A stretch of DNA of 33,191 bases. It comes from Marinosulfonomonas sp. Lineage in GTDB: Bacteria; Pseudomonadota; Alphaproteobacteria; Rhodobacterales; Rhodobacteraceae. The notes beneath the pieces are model-generated. The model was not told the DNA's origin and ran no database searches. It saw only the letters and a program-made list of their open reading frames with translations. Location: NCBI GenBank assembly GCA_026984915.1, contig JALSRG010000103.1, positions 1 through 33,191 of the forward strand. The letters run 5' to 3'. The translations under genes were made by a program, and so were the position numbers. Shown piece by piece: positions 1 to 7,529 of this stretch; the stretch's first letter is position 1, and each line of letters begins with the position of its first letter.

Positions 1-162
1 TCGATCGACTTCAACCACAACCCGCACAGCTCGATCTTCCACATGGACCAGACCAAGGTCGTTTCCGGCAACATGGTCCGTATCCTGACCTGGTATGACA
101 ACGAATGGGGTTTCAGTAACCGCATGAGCGACACCGCTGTGGCGATGGGGGCGCTGATCTGA
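1..162 (+). CDS. gap: Glyceraldehyde-3-phosphate dehydrogenase, C-terminal fragment
   Basis: Only the last 53 codons are present; the gene begins left of the window. The visible tail contains the signature [12 protein letters not shown] followed by a short C-terminal helix, which is diagnostic for the end of type I GAPDH. The enzyme reduces 1,3-bisphosphoglycerate to glyceraldehyde 3-phosphate in the Calvin cycle, or runs in reverse in glycolysis. Its TGA stop overlaps the ATG of the downstream phosphoglycerate kinase by one base (TGATG), so the two are translationally coupled and belong to the same cbb operon. In this context it is probably the CbbG isozyme, but the fragment cannot separate CbbG from a housekeeping Gap. 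Confidence 0.93.
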   Translation, partial: SIDFNHNPHSSIFHMDQTKVVSGNMVRILTWYDNEWGFSNRMSDTAVAMGALI

Positions 163-1367
163 TGGGCATCCCCGCGATCACGGATATGGATGTTTCCGGC
201 AAACGCCTGCTGGTGCGCGCCGATCTGAACGTGCCGTTCAATGACGACGGCACGGTCAGCGACGCCACCCGCATCACACGGTTTGCCGCAGGCATGAAAC
301 CCCTGCTGGCCAAAGGCGCGCGCCTTGTTATCCTGACCCACCTTGGCCGCCCCAAGGGGCAGCGCAACCCCGATCTGTCCACCGAAAGCATCCGCGCCAC
401 TCTGGCCGATGCACTGGGTGTGGATGTGTTTTTCACCGACGCCTGCGTTGGTGCAGAGGCCGAAGCCGCCGCCGCCGATCTGGGCGCGGGGCAGGCCCTG
501 CTGTGCCAGAACGTGCGGTTTGAGCCGGGCGAAGAGGCCAACGACCCTGCCCTTGCGGCGCAATTTGCCCGCCTTGGCGACATCTATGTCAACGACGCCT
601 TTTCCTGCGCCCACCGTGCGCACGCCTCGACCGCCGCGATTGCGGACCAGATGCCCGCAACCGCCGGCCCCTTGATGCTGGAAGAGGTGATGGCGCTGAC
701 CAAGGCACTGGAAGCCCCAAAACGCCCCAGTGTGGCGATTGTTGGCGGGGCCAAGGTATCCAGCAAGATTGCCGTGCTGAAAAACCTTGTTGGCAAACTG
801 GATGCGGTGATCATCGGCGGCGGCATGGCCAACACGTTTCTGTTCGCCGATGGCGCCCCGATGGGTAAATCCCTGCATGAGGCCGACCAGATCGAAACCG
901 TCCGGGAAATCCGCGCATTGGCCGAAAAATCGGGCTGCAAACTGTTGCTGCCGGAGGATATCGTGGTTGCCCGTGAGTTTCGCGCCAATGCGCGCAAACA
1001 GGTCTGCGCGGCCGATGCCTGCCCCGAGGATGCAATGATCCTTGATGCAGGTCCGGCCGCCTTGCGCCAGTTCCAGACCGAAATTGCCGACGCGCATACG
1101 ATCCTCTGGAATGGCCCGCTGGGCGCGTTTGAAATCACCCCCTTTGATCACTCGACCAAGATGCTCGCCGAAACCGCCGCGGAACTGACCCGCGAGGGCT
1201 GCGCCATATCGGTTGCCGGTGGCGGCGATACGGTGGCAGCCCTGAACATGGCCGGCGTGGCCGACGACTTTACCTATGTGTCCTCAGCCGGGGGCGCATT
1301 TCTGGAATGGCTGGAAGGAAAAACCCTTCCCGGAATCGGCGCTTTGAGTCGCGCCAAGGCTGCCTGA
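162..1367 (+). CDS. pgk: Phosphoglycerate kinase
   Basis: Phosphorylates 3-phosphoglycerate with ATP to 1,3-bisphosphoglycerate in the Calvin cycle (reverse in glycolysis), in the cytosol. The 401-aa product has the usual family length. Visible motifs are the N-terminal substrate motif RADLNVPFNDDG, the segment GGAKVSSKIAVLKNL, the NGPLGAFE motif and the C-terminal nucleotide motif GGGDTVAA. The ATG overlaps the gap stop codon by one base, and the class II aldolase starts 12 bases after its stop. A kinase gene between gap and fba makes a continuous block for the reductive half of the cycle, and in this setting the gene could equally be called cbbK. Start choice is fixed by the overlap with gap. 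Confidence 0.96.
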   Translation: MGIPAITDMDVSGKRLLVRADLNVPFNDDGTVSDATRITRFAAGMKPLLAKGARLVILTHLGRPKGQRNPDLSTESIRATLADALGVDVFFTDACVGAEAEAAAADLGAGQALLCQNVRFEPGEEANDPALAAQFARLGDIYVNDAFSCAHRAHASTAAIADQMPATAGPLMLEEVMALTKALEAPKRPSVAIVGGAKVSSKIAVLKNLVGKLDAVIIGGGMANTFLFADGAPMGKSLHEADQIETVREIRALAEKSGCKLLLPEDIVVAREFRANARKQVCAADACPEDAMILDAGPAALRQFQTEIADAHTILWNGPLGAFEITPFDHSTKMLAETAAELTREGCAISVAGGGDTVAALNMAGVADDFTYVSSAGGAFLEWLEGKTLPGIGALSRAKAA

Positions 1368-1379
1368 GGAGAAAACACA

Positions 1380-2444
1380 ATGGCCCTTATCACCCTTCGT
1401 CAACTGCTGGATCACGCCGCCGAAAATGGCTATGGCGTGCCCGCGTTCAACATCAACAACATGGAACAGGGCATGGCGATCATGAAAGCCGCCAATGCCT
1501 GTGACGCACCGGTTATCCTGCAGGCCAGCCGCGGTGCGCGTGCCTATGCGGGCGACATCATGCTGCGCCACGTGATCGAGGCCCTGGTGGAAATGTATCC
1601 GGACATTCCGATCTGCATGCATCAGGACCACGGCAACAATGAACAGACCTGCCTGTCGGCCATCCGGCACGGGTTCACCTCGGTGATGATGGATGGCTCG
1701 CTGCTGGAAGACATGAAAACCCCGGCGGATTTTGCCTATAACGCCGGCATCACCAAACGGGTTGCGGACATGGCGCATTGGGTCGGGGCCTCGGTTGAGG
1801 GCGAGTTGGGCGTTCTGGGCAGCCTGGAAACCGGCGAAGCCGCCGAAGAGGATGGCTCGGGCGCATCGGGCAAGCTGTCGATGGATCAGTTGCTGACCGA
1901 CCCGGATGAGGCTGTTGAATTTGTCAGGGCCACCAAGGTGGATGCGCTGGCGATTGCCTGTGGCACCAGCCATGGGGCCTACAAGTTCAGCCGCAAGCCC
2001 GATGGCGAAATCCTGGCGATGAAGCAGATCGCCGCGATCCATGCCAAGCTCCCGTCCACCCATCTGGTCATGCACGGCTCATCCTCGGTGCCACAGTATT
2101 TGCAGGATCTGATCAACGAATCCGGCGGTGAGATGCCGCAAACCTATGGCGTGCCGGTCGAGGAAATCGAAAAGGGCATCAGGATGGGTGTGCGCAAGGT
2201 GAACATCGACACCGACAACCGCATGGCCCTGACCGGCCAGTTCCGCAAGGTCGCGAAAGAAGACCCGACCCAGTTCGACCCGCGCAAGTTCCTGATCCCG
2301 GCGATGGAAGAGATGGAGAAGCTGGTGAAAGACCGGTTTGAACGTTTCGGCACCGCCGGACACGCCGCACAAATCAAGGTCATCCCGATGGATGACATGG
2401 CCAAGCGTTACGCCGACGGCACGCTTGACCCGCAAATCGCTTAA
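1380..2444 (+). CDS. fba: Class II fructose-bisphosphate aldolase, Calvin-cycle subtype
   Basis: Zinc-dependent aldolase that condenses DHAP with glyceraldehyde 3-phosphate (and probably erythrose 4-phosphate) to supply FBP and SBP for regenerating ribulose bisphosphate. The 354-aa length fits the CbbA subtype. Visible landmarks are HQDHG at about residues 81-85 (catalytic Asp83, zinc-binding His84), EGELG near 140-144, GTSHG with His198, and MHGSSS with His232. The C-terminal part ends soon after an amphipathic stretch, as in CbbA-type enzymes. A GGAG ribosome-binding sequence precedes the ATG by about 9 bases. It sits between pgk and the RuBisCO gene, so the name cbbA is equally apt. Confidence 0.95.
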   Translation: MALITLRQLLDHAAENGYGVPAFNINNMEQGMAIMKAANACDAPVILQASRGARAYAGDIMLRHVIEALVEMYPDIPICMHQDHGNNEQTCLSAIRHGFTSVMMDGSLLEDMKTPADFAYNAGITKRVADMAHWVGASVEGELGVLGSLETGEAAEEDGSGASGKLSMDQLLTDPDEAVEFVRATKVDALAIACGTSHGAYKFSRKPDGEILAMKQIAAIHAKLPSTHLVMHGSSSVPQYLQDLINESGGEMPQTYGVPVEEIEKGIRMGVRKVNIDTDNRMALTGQFRKVAKEDPTQFDPRKFLIPAMEEMEKLVKDRFERFGTAGHAAQIKVIPMDDMAKRYADGTLDPQIA

Positions 2445-2478
2445 TCCGGCCCTGTAGGCCCCCAAAAGGAGACCAGAA

Positions 2479-3867
2479 ATGGACCAGTCAGACCGCTACG
2501 CCGACCTTTCACTGAAAGAGGCCGACCTGATCGCAGGCAACAATCATGTGCTCGTTGCCTATATCATGAAACCGAAACCGGGCCACGGCAGCTATTTGCA
2601 ATCCGCTGCCCACTTTGCTGCTGAATCCTCGACCGGCACCAATGTGGAGGTATCCACAACCGATGATTTCACCCGTGGCGTTGACGCGCTGGTGTATGAA
2701 ATCGACGAAGCCAAAAACCTGATGAAAATCGCTTATCCGGTGGCTTTGTTTGACCGCAATATCATTGACGGGCGGGCCATGCTGGCCTCGTTCCTGACGC
2801 TGACCATCGGCAACAATCAGGGTATGGGTGACATCGAGCACGCCAAGATCCACGATTTTTACGTGCCGCCGTCCTATCTGAAACTGTTTGACGGCCCGTC
2901 CACCACCATCAAGGATCTGTGGAATGTTCTGGGGCGCCCGCATGTGGATGGCGGATTTATCGTTGGTACCATCATCAAACCCAAACTGGGCCTGCGCCCG
3001 CAACCCTTTGCCGATGCCTGCTACGATTTCTGGCTGGGCGGGGATTTCATCAAGAATGACGAACCGCAGGGAAATCAGGTCTTCGCCCCGCTGAAAGACA
3101 CCATCACGCGGGTGGCCGACGCGATGAAGCGCGCGCAGGACAAGACAGGTGAGGCCAAGCTGTTCTCGGCCAACATCACCGCTGATGATTACCACGAAAT
3201 GATCGCCCGTGGCGAATTCATTCTGGAAACCTTTGGCGAAAATGCCGATCACGTTGCCTTCCTTGTGGATGGTTATGTGGCCGGTCCGGCCGCCATCACC
3301 ACCGCGCGCCGCACCTTCCCCAAACAATACCTGCACTATCACCGTGCTGGCCACGGGGCGGTCACATCACCCAGCTCGATGCGCGGCTACACCGCCTTTG
3401 TACTGAGCAAAATGTCCCGCCTGCAAGGCGCATCTGGCATCCACACCGGCACCATGGGGTATGGCAAAATGGAAGGAGAGCCGGCTGACAAGATGATGGC
3501 CTATATGATCACCGACGACAGCGCCGATGGGCCCTATTACCATCAGGAATGGCTGGGCATGAATCCGACCACCCCGATCATTTCAGGCGGGATGAATGCA
3601 CTGCGGATGCCGGGTTTTTTCAAGAACCTGGGCCACTCGAACCTGATCCTGACGGCCGGTGGTGGGGCATTCGGACACATAGACGGCCCATCCGAAGGCG
3701 CCATTTCGCTGCGACAGGCCGAACAATGCTGGAAAGAAGGCGCCGACCCGGTTGAATTTGCCAAAGATCACAAACAGTTCGCCCGCGCCTTTGAAAGCTT
3801 CCCCGGCGATGCCGACAAACTGTTCCCGAACTGGCGCGAAGCCTTGCGGATCAATTCGCCTGCATAA
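2479..3867 (+). CDS. cbbM: Form II ribulose-1,5-bisphosphate carboxylase/oxygenase
   Basis: Fixes CO2 onto ribulose 1,5-bisphosphate, giving two 3-phosphoglycerates. The 462-aa chain is collinear, as I recall it, with the well-studied Rhodospirillum rubrum form II enzyme, and no small-subunit gene follows. Catalytic residues are all visible: Lys167 in GTIIKPKLG, the carbamylated Lys192 with metal ligands Asp194 and Glu195 in GGDFIKNDE, His288 in HYHRAG, loop-6 Lys330 in GYGKMEGE, and Ser369 in IISGGM. This rules out a RuBisCO-like protein. A strong AAAGGAG motif lies about 8 bases before the ATG. No RuBisCO activase (cbbQ/cbbO) or cbbR gene is visible here; they may lie upstream of the window. 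Confidence 0.98.
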   Translation: MDQSDRYADLSLKEADLIAGNNHVLVAYIMKPKPGHGSYLQSAAHFAAESSTGTNVEVSTTDDFTRGVDALVYEIDEAKNLMKIAYPVALFDRNIIDGRAMLASFLTLTIGNNQGMGDIEHAKIHDFYVPPSYLKLFDGPSTTIKDLWNVLGRPHVDGGFIVGTIIKPKLGLRPQPFADACYDFWLGGDFIKNDEPQGNQVFAPLKDTITRVADAMKRAQDKTGEAKLFSANITADDYHEMIARGEFILETFGENADHVAFLVDGYVAGPAAITTARRTFPKQYLHYHRAGHGAVTSPSSMRGYTAFVLSKMSRLQGASGIHTGTMGYGKMEGEPADKMMAYMITDDSADGPYYHQEWLGMNPTTPIISGGMNALRMPGFFKNLGHSNLILTAGGGAFGHIDGPSEGAISLRQAEQCWKEGADPVEFAKDHKQFARAFESFPGDADKLFPNWREALRINSPA

Positions 3868-3890
3868 TGTTGCCGAACCGGCTAAACAAC

Positions 3891-3918
3891 GGGCAGCGCA
3901 ACGCGATTCGCGCTGCCC
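3891..3918 (+). other. Stem-loop just downstream of the RuBisCO gene
   Basis: Perfect 9-bp inverted repeat GGGCAGCGC / GCGCTGCCC (3891-3899 and 3910-3918) with a 10-base loop, 24 bases after the cbbM stop. There is no T-tract, so it is not a classical intrinsic terminator. A GC-rich hairpin at the 3' end of a very highly expressed gene would more plausibly stabilise or process the cbbM message. Confidence 0.6.
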
Positions 3919-3952
3919 CGTCTACCGGCCACCATACGGCGCGCGGCACAGC

Positions 3953-3996
3953 CGATTTCTTTGAAAGAAATCGAACCGGAATTTTCAAAATTCCGG
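3953..3996. repeat. Two adjacent 21-bp palindromes
   Basis: Two perfect inverted repeats stand side by side, separated by AA. The first has 10-bp arms CGATTTCTTT / AAAGAAATCG around a single central G (3953-3973). The second has arms CCGGAATTTT / AAAATTCCGG around a single central C (3976-3996). They lie 34 bases before cbbE. One-base loops make hairpins on RNA less favourable than a double-stranded DNA or dispersed-repeat role. They look like a REP-type intergenic repeat unit, but only one copy lies in this window. Confidence 0.7.
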
Positions 3997-4029
3997 GAGC
4001 GTCGCAAAAAATGAAAAGGACAGTCTGCC

Positions 4030-4722
4030 ATGACTTTTGATCGCTCCATCAAAATCGCCCCGTCCATCCTGTCGGCGGATTTTGCCAACTTCGGCCAGGA
4101 AATCCGCGCCATCGAGGATCAGGGCGCGGACTGGGTCCATGTCGATGTGATGGATGGCCATTTTGTGCCCAATCTGACATTCGGCCCTCCCGCCGTGGCC
4201 GCCTTTCGCCCGCATGTGAAAACCTTCATGGATGTGCACCTGATGATCGCGCCGGTCGATCCCTATATCGAGGCCTACGCCAAGGCCGGCGCCGATATGA
4301 TCACGGCCCATGTCGAGGCGGGGCCACATATCCACCGCACCCTTCAGGCAATCAGGGCGCAAGGCGTGAAGGCCGGTGTCAGCCTGAATCCGGGCACCCC
4401 GCTGGACAGCATAGAATACTGCATGGATCTGGTTGACATGGTGCTGGTCATGACAGTGAACCCCGGTTTTGGTGGCCAGAAATTCATCCACTCCGGTGTT
4501 GAAAAAACCCGCAAATTGCGCCAGATGATCGGGGATCGCCCGATTCATATCCAGATCGACGGTGGTGTGACACCTGAAACCGCACCATTGGTGGCCGCTG
4601 CGGGGGCTGACGTTTTGGTGGCAGGATCCGCCGTTTTCAAGGGCGGAAGTGTTGCAAAGGCCGATGTTTACGGCGAAAACATCCGTGCCATCCGCGCCGC
4701 AGCCACTGCCGCACAGAAATAG
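4030..4722 (+). CDS. cbbE: Ribulose-phosphate 3-epimerase
   Basis: Interconverts D-xylulose 5-phosphate and D-ribulose 5-phosphate, a cytosolic (beta/alpha)8 step in Calvin-cycle regeneration and the pentose phosphate pathway. The 230-aa product has the expected length. The metal-binding set is visible: His37 and Asp39 in [14 protein letters not shown], His70 in DVHLMI, and Asp177 in QIDGG. The phosphate-binding motifs NPGFGGQ and VAGSAVF are also present. The ATG follows AAAGGA by a few bases. The gene could also be named rpe; I use cbbE because of the cbbM-to-cbbZ context. It is set apart from cbbM by a 162-base gap carrying a stem-loop and two palindromes. Confidence 0.95.
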   Translation: MTFDRSIKIAPSILSADFANFGQEIRAIEDQGADWVHVDVMDGHFVPNLTFGPPAVAAFRPHVKTFMDVHLMIAPVDPYIEAYAKAGADMITAHVEAGPHIHRTLQAIRAQGVKAGVSLNPGTPLDSIEYCMDLVDMVLVMTVNPGFGGQKFIHSGVEKTRKLRQMIGDRPIHIQIDGGVTPETAPLVAAAGADVLVAGSAVFKGGSVAKADVYGENIRAIRAAATAAQK

Positions 4723-4729
4723 AACACCC

Positions 4730-4797
4730 GGAAAGGGTCGCGCGAACGGCCTTTCCATTCTGGTTCGGCAGGGTATATCTGTATATCCTGCCGAACC
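4730..4797 (+). other. Tandem stem-loops between cbbE and the thioredoxin-like gene
   Basis: Two hairpins occupy the gap. The first pairs GGAAAGG (4730-4736) with CCTTTCC (4750-4756). The second pairs GGTTCGGCAGGGTATA (4762-4777) with TATATCCTGCCGAACC (4782-4797), 16 bp including one G-U pair, around the loop TCTG. No T-run follows. The ribosome-binding site of the next gene begins 10 bases later, so the structure probably acts as a processing, stabilising or attenuating element rather than a full terminator. Confidence 0.65.
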
Positions 4798-4819
4798 GGA
4801 TTTAACAAAGGAGATGCAA

Positions 4820-5359
4820 ATGGCAACGCCCCCTGTCTGCGATTTCGACTGGCAAGCGCCGGATTTCACCCTGCCCGCATCCGATGGCAAAACCTATTCG
4901 CTGTCGGATGTGAAAGGCGAAAACGGCACGCTGGTGATGTTCATCTGCAACCACTGCCCCTATGTGAAATCCATCATGGACAAGATCATCCGCGATGCGC
5001 AGGACCTGCAGAAACTGGGCATCGGCGTGGTGGCAATCAACGCGAATGATGCCGAGGCTTATCCGGAAGACAGCTTCGAAAACATGCAGAAGCTGGATCT
5101 GCCCTTCCCCTATCTGCATGACGAAAGTCAAGCTGTCGCCCGCGCCTATGATGCCGTCTGCACACCCGATTTCTTTGGTTTCAACAAGGACATGGGCCTG
5201 CAATATCGCGGCCGCCTGGATGCCTCGGGCCGCAATGCCGATGCCGGAGAGCTGAAACGTGACCTGTATGAGGCCATGAAACAGGTGGCCGAAACCGGAC
5301 AGGGGCCACGCGACCAGATCCCGTCCATCGGCTGCTCGATAAAGTGGAAAGAAGCTTGA
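4820..5359 (+). CDS. Thioredoxin-fold (AhpC/TSA-like) redox protein
   Basis: 179-aa protein of the thioredoxin superfamily. The N-terminal half reads like AhpC/TSA-type proteins (APDFTLPASDGK) and carries a CxxC redox centre, CNHCPYV, at Cys43 and Cys46, on strand beta1 of the expected fold. No signal peptide is seen, so it should be cytosolic. I chose the ATG at 4820 because AAAGGAG lies 7 bases upstream; an in-frame ATG at 4814 is too close to it. The gene lies inside the cbb operon between cbbE and the phosphoglycolate phosphatase and overlaps the latter, which suggests a role linked to carbon fixation, such as redox control or peroxide protection. The actual substrate is unknown. Confidence 0.85.
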   Translation: MATPPVCDFDWQAPDFTLPASDGKTYSLSDVKGENGTLVMFICNHCPYVKSIMDKIIRDAQDLQKLGIGVVAINANDAEAYPEDSFENMQKLDLPFPYLHDESQAVARAYDAVCTPDFFGFNKDMGLQYRGRLDASGRNADAGELKRDLYEAMKQVAETGQGPRDQIPSIGCSIKWKEA

Positions 5360-6024
5360 GACCCGCTGTCGTTTTCGATCTGGACGGAACATTGATCGAC
5401 AGCGCCCCGGACCTGCACGCCGCCTGCAGCAAGATGCTGATGCACGAAGGCGCGCCGGCCCCGAGCCTGGAAAAGGTGGTCAGCTATATCGGCAACGGCG
5501 TGCCAAAACTGGTGGAACGGGCAATGCGCGACAATGGTATTGCCGCCGATCAGCACGCGCGTCTGGTCAAGTCCTATATGGCCTATTACGACGCCGACCC
5601 GGCCACGCTGACAACAGTTTATCCCGGCCTTGTTCCGTTGCTCGAAAAGCTGCGGAAAAAGGAATACAGGCTCGCGATCTGCACCAACAAACCCGAAGCC
5701 CCGGCGCGCGAAATCCTGCGCCTGCTGAAACTGGAACATTTCTTTGATGTGGTCGTGGGCGGCGATACCCTGCCCCGGAAAAAACCCGACCCGGCGCCGT
5801 TGCGCCACGCCCTCGAACTGCTGGGCGTCGAAAGCTGCCTTTATGTTGGTGACAGCGAGGTCGATGCCGAAACCGCCAGACGCGCAAACCTGCCGATGGC
5901 CCTGTTCACCAAAGGATATCGCAAAGTGCCCGTAGATGAACTGCCGCATCAGTTTGCCTTTGATCATTTCGGAGCCTTGGAGAGCTATATTGAAGATCAG
6001 TTCTCCAGCCGCCTGTCTCTGTAA
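5344..6024 (+). CDS. cbbZ: Phosphoglycolate phosphatase (HAD superfamily)
   Basis: Removes phosphate from 2-phosphoglycolate, the product of RuBisCO oxygenation, so that it does not poison the cycle. HAD motifs are visible in order: DLDGT (nucleophile and acid Asp near the N-terminus), TNKP (motif II), KKPDP (motif III Lys) and VGDSEVD (motif IV acids). A helical cap lies between motifs I and II. The GTG at 5344 gives 226 aa and overlaps the upstream gene by 16 bases. A TTG at 5356, overlapping the upstream stop as TTGA and preceded by GGAAAG, is a credible alternative that trims four residues. Position at the end of the cbb operon supports cbbZ over a generic gph. Confidence 0.92.
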   Translation: MERSLRPAVVFDLDGTLIDSAPDLHAACSKMLMHEGAPAPSLEKVVSYIGNGVPKLVERAMRDNGIAADQHARLVKSYMAYYDADPATLTTVYPGLVPLLEKLRKKEYRLAICTNKPEAPAREILRLLKLEHFFDVVVGGDTLPRKKPDPAPLRHALELLGVESCLYVGDSEVDAETARRANLPMALFTKGYRKVPVDELPHQFAFDHFGALESYIEDQFSSRLSL

Positions 6025-6066
6025 ACATGCGACAGCCTTCTTCCGGTCAGGGCCAGGCCCCATTCA

Positions 6067-6372
6067 TCAAAAGAAGATGGCAAACCGTGTGCCGCTGGTG
6101 GCCTCGCTCCGTTCGATACCGGCCCCATGTGCCTGCAACACCCCTGAACCACGCTTGGCTCCATGCTGGGCGGAATTGGTAAGTAACTGCACCAGAACCA
6201 GCCCTGCCGCAACCAGACCCATCCAGATATAGGCGGCCATATGCAGACAGGTCAGCCCGTAACTGTGATCATATATTTCCAGCCGCAAGGCAGATGATGC
6301 AACAAGCAGCAGATTTTGCAGCAACCACGCCAGCAACAGCCAGCGCAGGCCACGCACAAGAAAGGTTTTCAC
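6067..6372 (-). CDS. Small membrane protein, possibly a truncated DUF4153/DUF4173-like remnant
   Basis: A 101-aa ORF read from a GTG at 6372 with an excellent ribosome-binding site (GGAGG, 6 bases upstream). Residues about 8-30 and 42-66 form two hydrophobic segments separated by a loop containing RLEIYDHSYGLT. From memory, that loop and the flanking helices resemble part of the much longer multi-helix DUF4153/DUF4173 membrane proteins. The last 35 residues are polar and unlike any helix that should follow, so this could be a decayed or truncated copy. It sits alone between cbbZ (convergent) and the RpiR-type gene. It may also be a genuine small membrane protein; the function is unknown. Confidence 0.45.
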   Translation of the reverse strand: MKTFLVRGLRWLLLAWLLQNLLLVASSALRLEIYDHSYGLTCLHMAAYIWMGLVAAGLVLVQLLTNSAQHGAKRGSGVLQAHGAGIERSEATSGTRFAIFF

Positions 6373-6448
6373 GACTGTCCTCCTTCGTTATCTGACCGTC
6401 TGTTTCGGTCGGGAATGAAGGATGGATAGACGCGATTTCAGGGAGCTC

Positions 6449-6479
6449 CTGCACAGGAGTTGTGCAGAATTTGTGCAGA
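6449..6479. promoter_or_regulatory. Cluster of three TGTGCAG half-sites
   Basis: CTGCACA (6449-6455) and TGTGCAG (6461-6467) form a perfect inverted repeat with a 5-base spacer. A further TGTGCAG follows at 6472-6478, as part of a TTGTGCAGA direct repeat with an 11-base period. The spacing of 11-12 bases places all three on one face of the helix. It lies about 80-105 bases upstream of the small membrane ORF on the minus strand and just past the end of the RpiR-type gene. It resembles an operator, but the protein that would bind is not evident. Confidence 0.4.
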
Positions 6480-6506
6480 TTATTTCAGGACAATCCGGTT
6501 CTGGCG

Positions 6507-7379
6507 CTAAGTGAACTTGCGGAAAAACCGGGTACGGTCGAACATGTCTTCCAGCTTCTCCATCCGGTCGCGTGTCTGTTTCCATGTGCGTTCCTGCACC
6601 GCGGCCAGAACCGTCTCAAGCAAGAGCATCGGCACCACGTTGCTGTCCCACGCCGACGGAACTATGATGCGGCTGCTGAACACATGATCCGCCAGTTTTG
6701 ACACCGGCGAGCGCCACTGGTCTGTAAACAGAATAATCCTGACACCTCGTTCATGCGCCATTTCCGCCAGCTTCAGCATGGCATTTTCATAACGCCGCAC
6801 ATCGAAAACAACCAGAACATCGCCCTTCTGCATGTTGAGCAGATAATGGGGCCAGGCATTGGAAATGGACTGGATCAGCGTAACACTTGGCCGCACGACC
6901 TGCATGTGCAGGAAAAAATAGTCGGCCAGCGCCCGGGTTATCCTGCCGCCAACAATGTAAACCGCATTTTGCGTATCTGCCAGCAGATCGGCTGTATTCT
7001 CGAACCCTTCGGTTTCCATCTGGCCAAGCGTCTGGCGAATATTGTCAATCACCGCCTCGGTAAACCTGTTCAGAATATGTGCATCCGGTGCCTGCGCCGC
7101 CCAGGTTTCATGTTTGGCGATCGGATTGGAAATCTTGGCTTCCAGTTCCTGACGCAACTCGGCCTGAAACTCCGGAAACCCCTTGTAACCCAGCTTTTGC
7201 ACCATCCGGACAACGGTCGGGGTCGACACTTTCGCCTTGGCAGCGACCGTGGTGATACTGCCCAGCCCCGAGACCGGATAGTTCTCAAGAAGTGACCCCG
7301 CCAGTTGCCGCTCGGCACGGGTCAGGCGGTCAAATTGCTGGTTCAGCCTCTCGGCGATCGTGTCGGTCTGGTCGGGCAA
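6507..7379 (-). CDS. MurR/RpiR-family transcriptional regulator
   Basis: 290-aa regulator with an N-terminal RpiR-type helix-turn-helix (about residues 15-80, including TTVAAKAKVSTPTVVRMVQKL) and a C-terminal SIS domain (about 125-265). SIS domains of this family usually sense phosphosugars, though relatives control non-sugar catabolic operons. The start is a TTG at 7379, preceded by CAGGAG 6 bases upstream; no better start is seen. It is divergent from the hydrolase/TRAP/ligase operon starting near 7530, with about 150 bases between, so it is the obvious candidate regulator of that operon. The real effector cannot be told from sequence. Confidence 0.9.
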   Translation of the reverse strand: MPDQTDTIAERLNQQFDRLTRAERQLAGSLLENYPVSGLGSITTVAAKAKVSTPTVVRMVQKLGYKGFPEFQAELRQELEAKISNPIAKHETWAAQAPDAHILNRFTEAVIDNIRQTLGQMETEGFENTADLLADTQNAVYIVGGRITRALADYFFLHMQVVRPSVTLIQSISNAWPHYLLNMQKGDVLVVFDVRRYENAMLKLAEMAHERGVRIILFTDQWRSPVSKLADHVFSSRIIVPSAWDSNVVPMLLLETVLAAVQERTWKQTRDRMEKLEDMFDRTRFFRKFT

Positions 7380-7398
7380 GGGCGCTCCTGTTTTGTCA

Positions 7399-7427
7399 AA
7401 TATAGCAACAGCGAATGAGTTCGTGAA
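7399..7427 (-). promoter_or_regulatory. Candidate promoter of the RpiR-type gene with overlapping dyad
   Basis: On the minus strand TTCACG (7427-7422) and TATATT (7404-7399) are separated by 17 bases, a fair match to a housekeeping promoter. The -35 box overlaps an imperfect dyad, TGAA-N8-TTCA (7424-7439), that could be an operator for the divergent regulator. Spacing to the TTG start is short but allows the CAGGAG site. Confidence 0.35.
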
Positions 7428-7448
7428 GAAATAGTTTCAGAAATCGGA

Positions 7449-7478
7449 TTGACAGAGTGGGGGCTCATGAAGAATTCT
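7449..7478 (+). promoter_or_regulatory. Candidate promoter of the hydrolase-TRAP operon
   Basis: A perfect -35 box TTGACA (7449-7454) is followed after 18 bases by AATTCT (7473-7478), a weak -10 with three of six matches. If used, transcription would begin near 7485, which favours a translation start at 7530 or 7539 for the first gene over the upstream TTG (7449) or ATG (7467). Confidence 0.35.
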
Positions 7479-7529
7479 TTTCAGGAAAACAGGCAGGCTG
7501 GCACAGATTCGCCAAGCCGATTAGGGGTG

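Noticed and set aside
2479-3867. RuBisCO-like protein (form IV)
   Set aside because: All catalytic and carbamylation residues of form II enzymes are present, and the gene lies among Calvin-cycle genes.
3985-4890. 301-codon minus-strand ORF opposite cbbE
   Set aside because: It mirrors the conserved cbbE coding sequence and shows no recognisable domain; high GC favours long antisense frames.
6507-7379. Regulator of the cbb operon
   Set aside because: Cbb operons are normally controlled by the LysR-type CbbR. This RpiR-type gene is convergent with cbbZ and divergent from the TRAP/ligase operon, so control of the latter is more likely.
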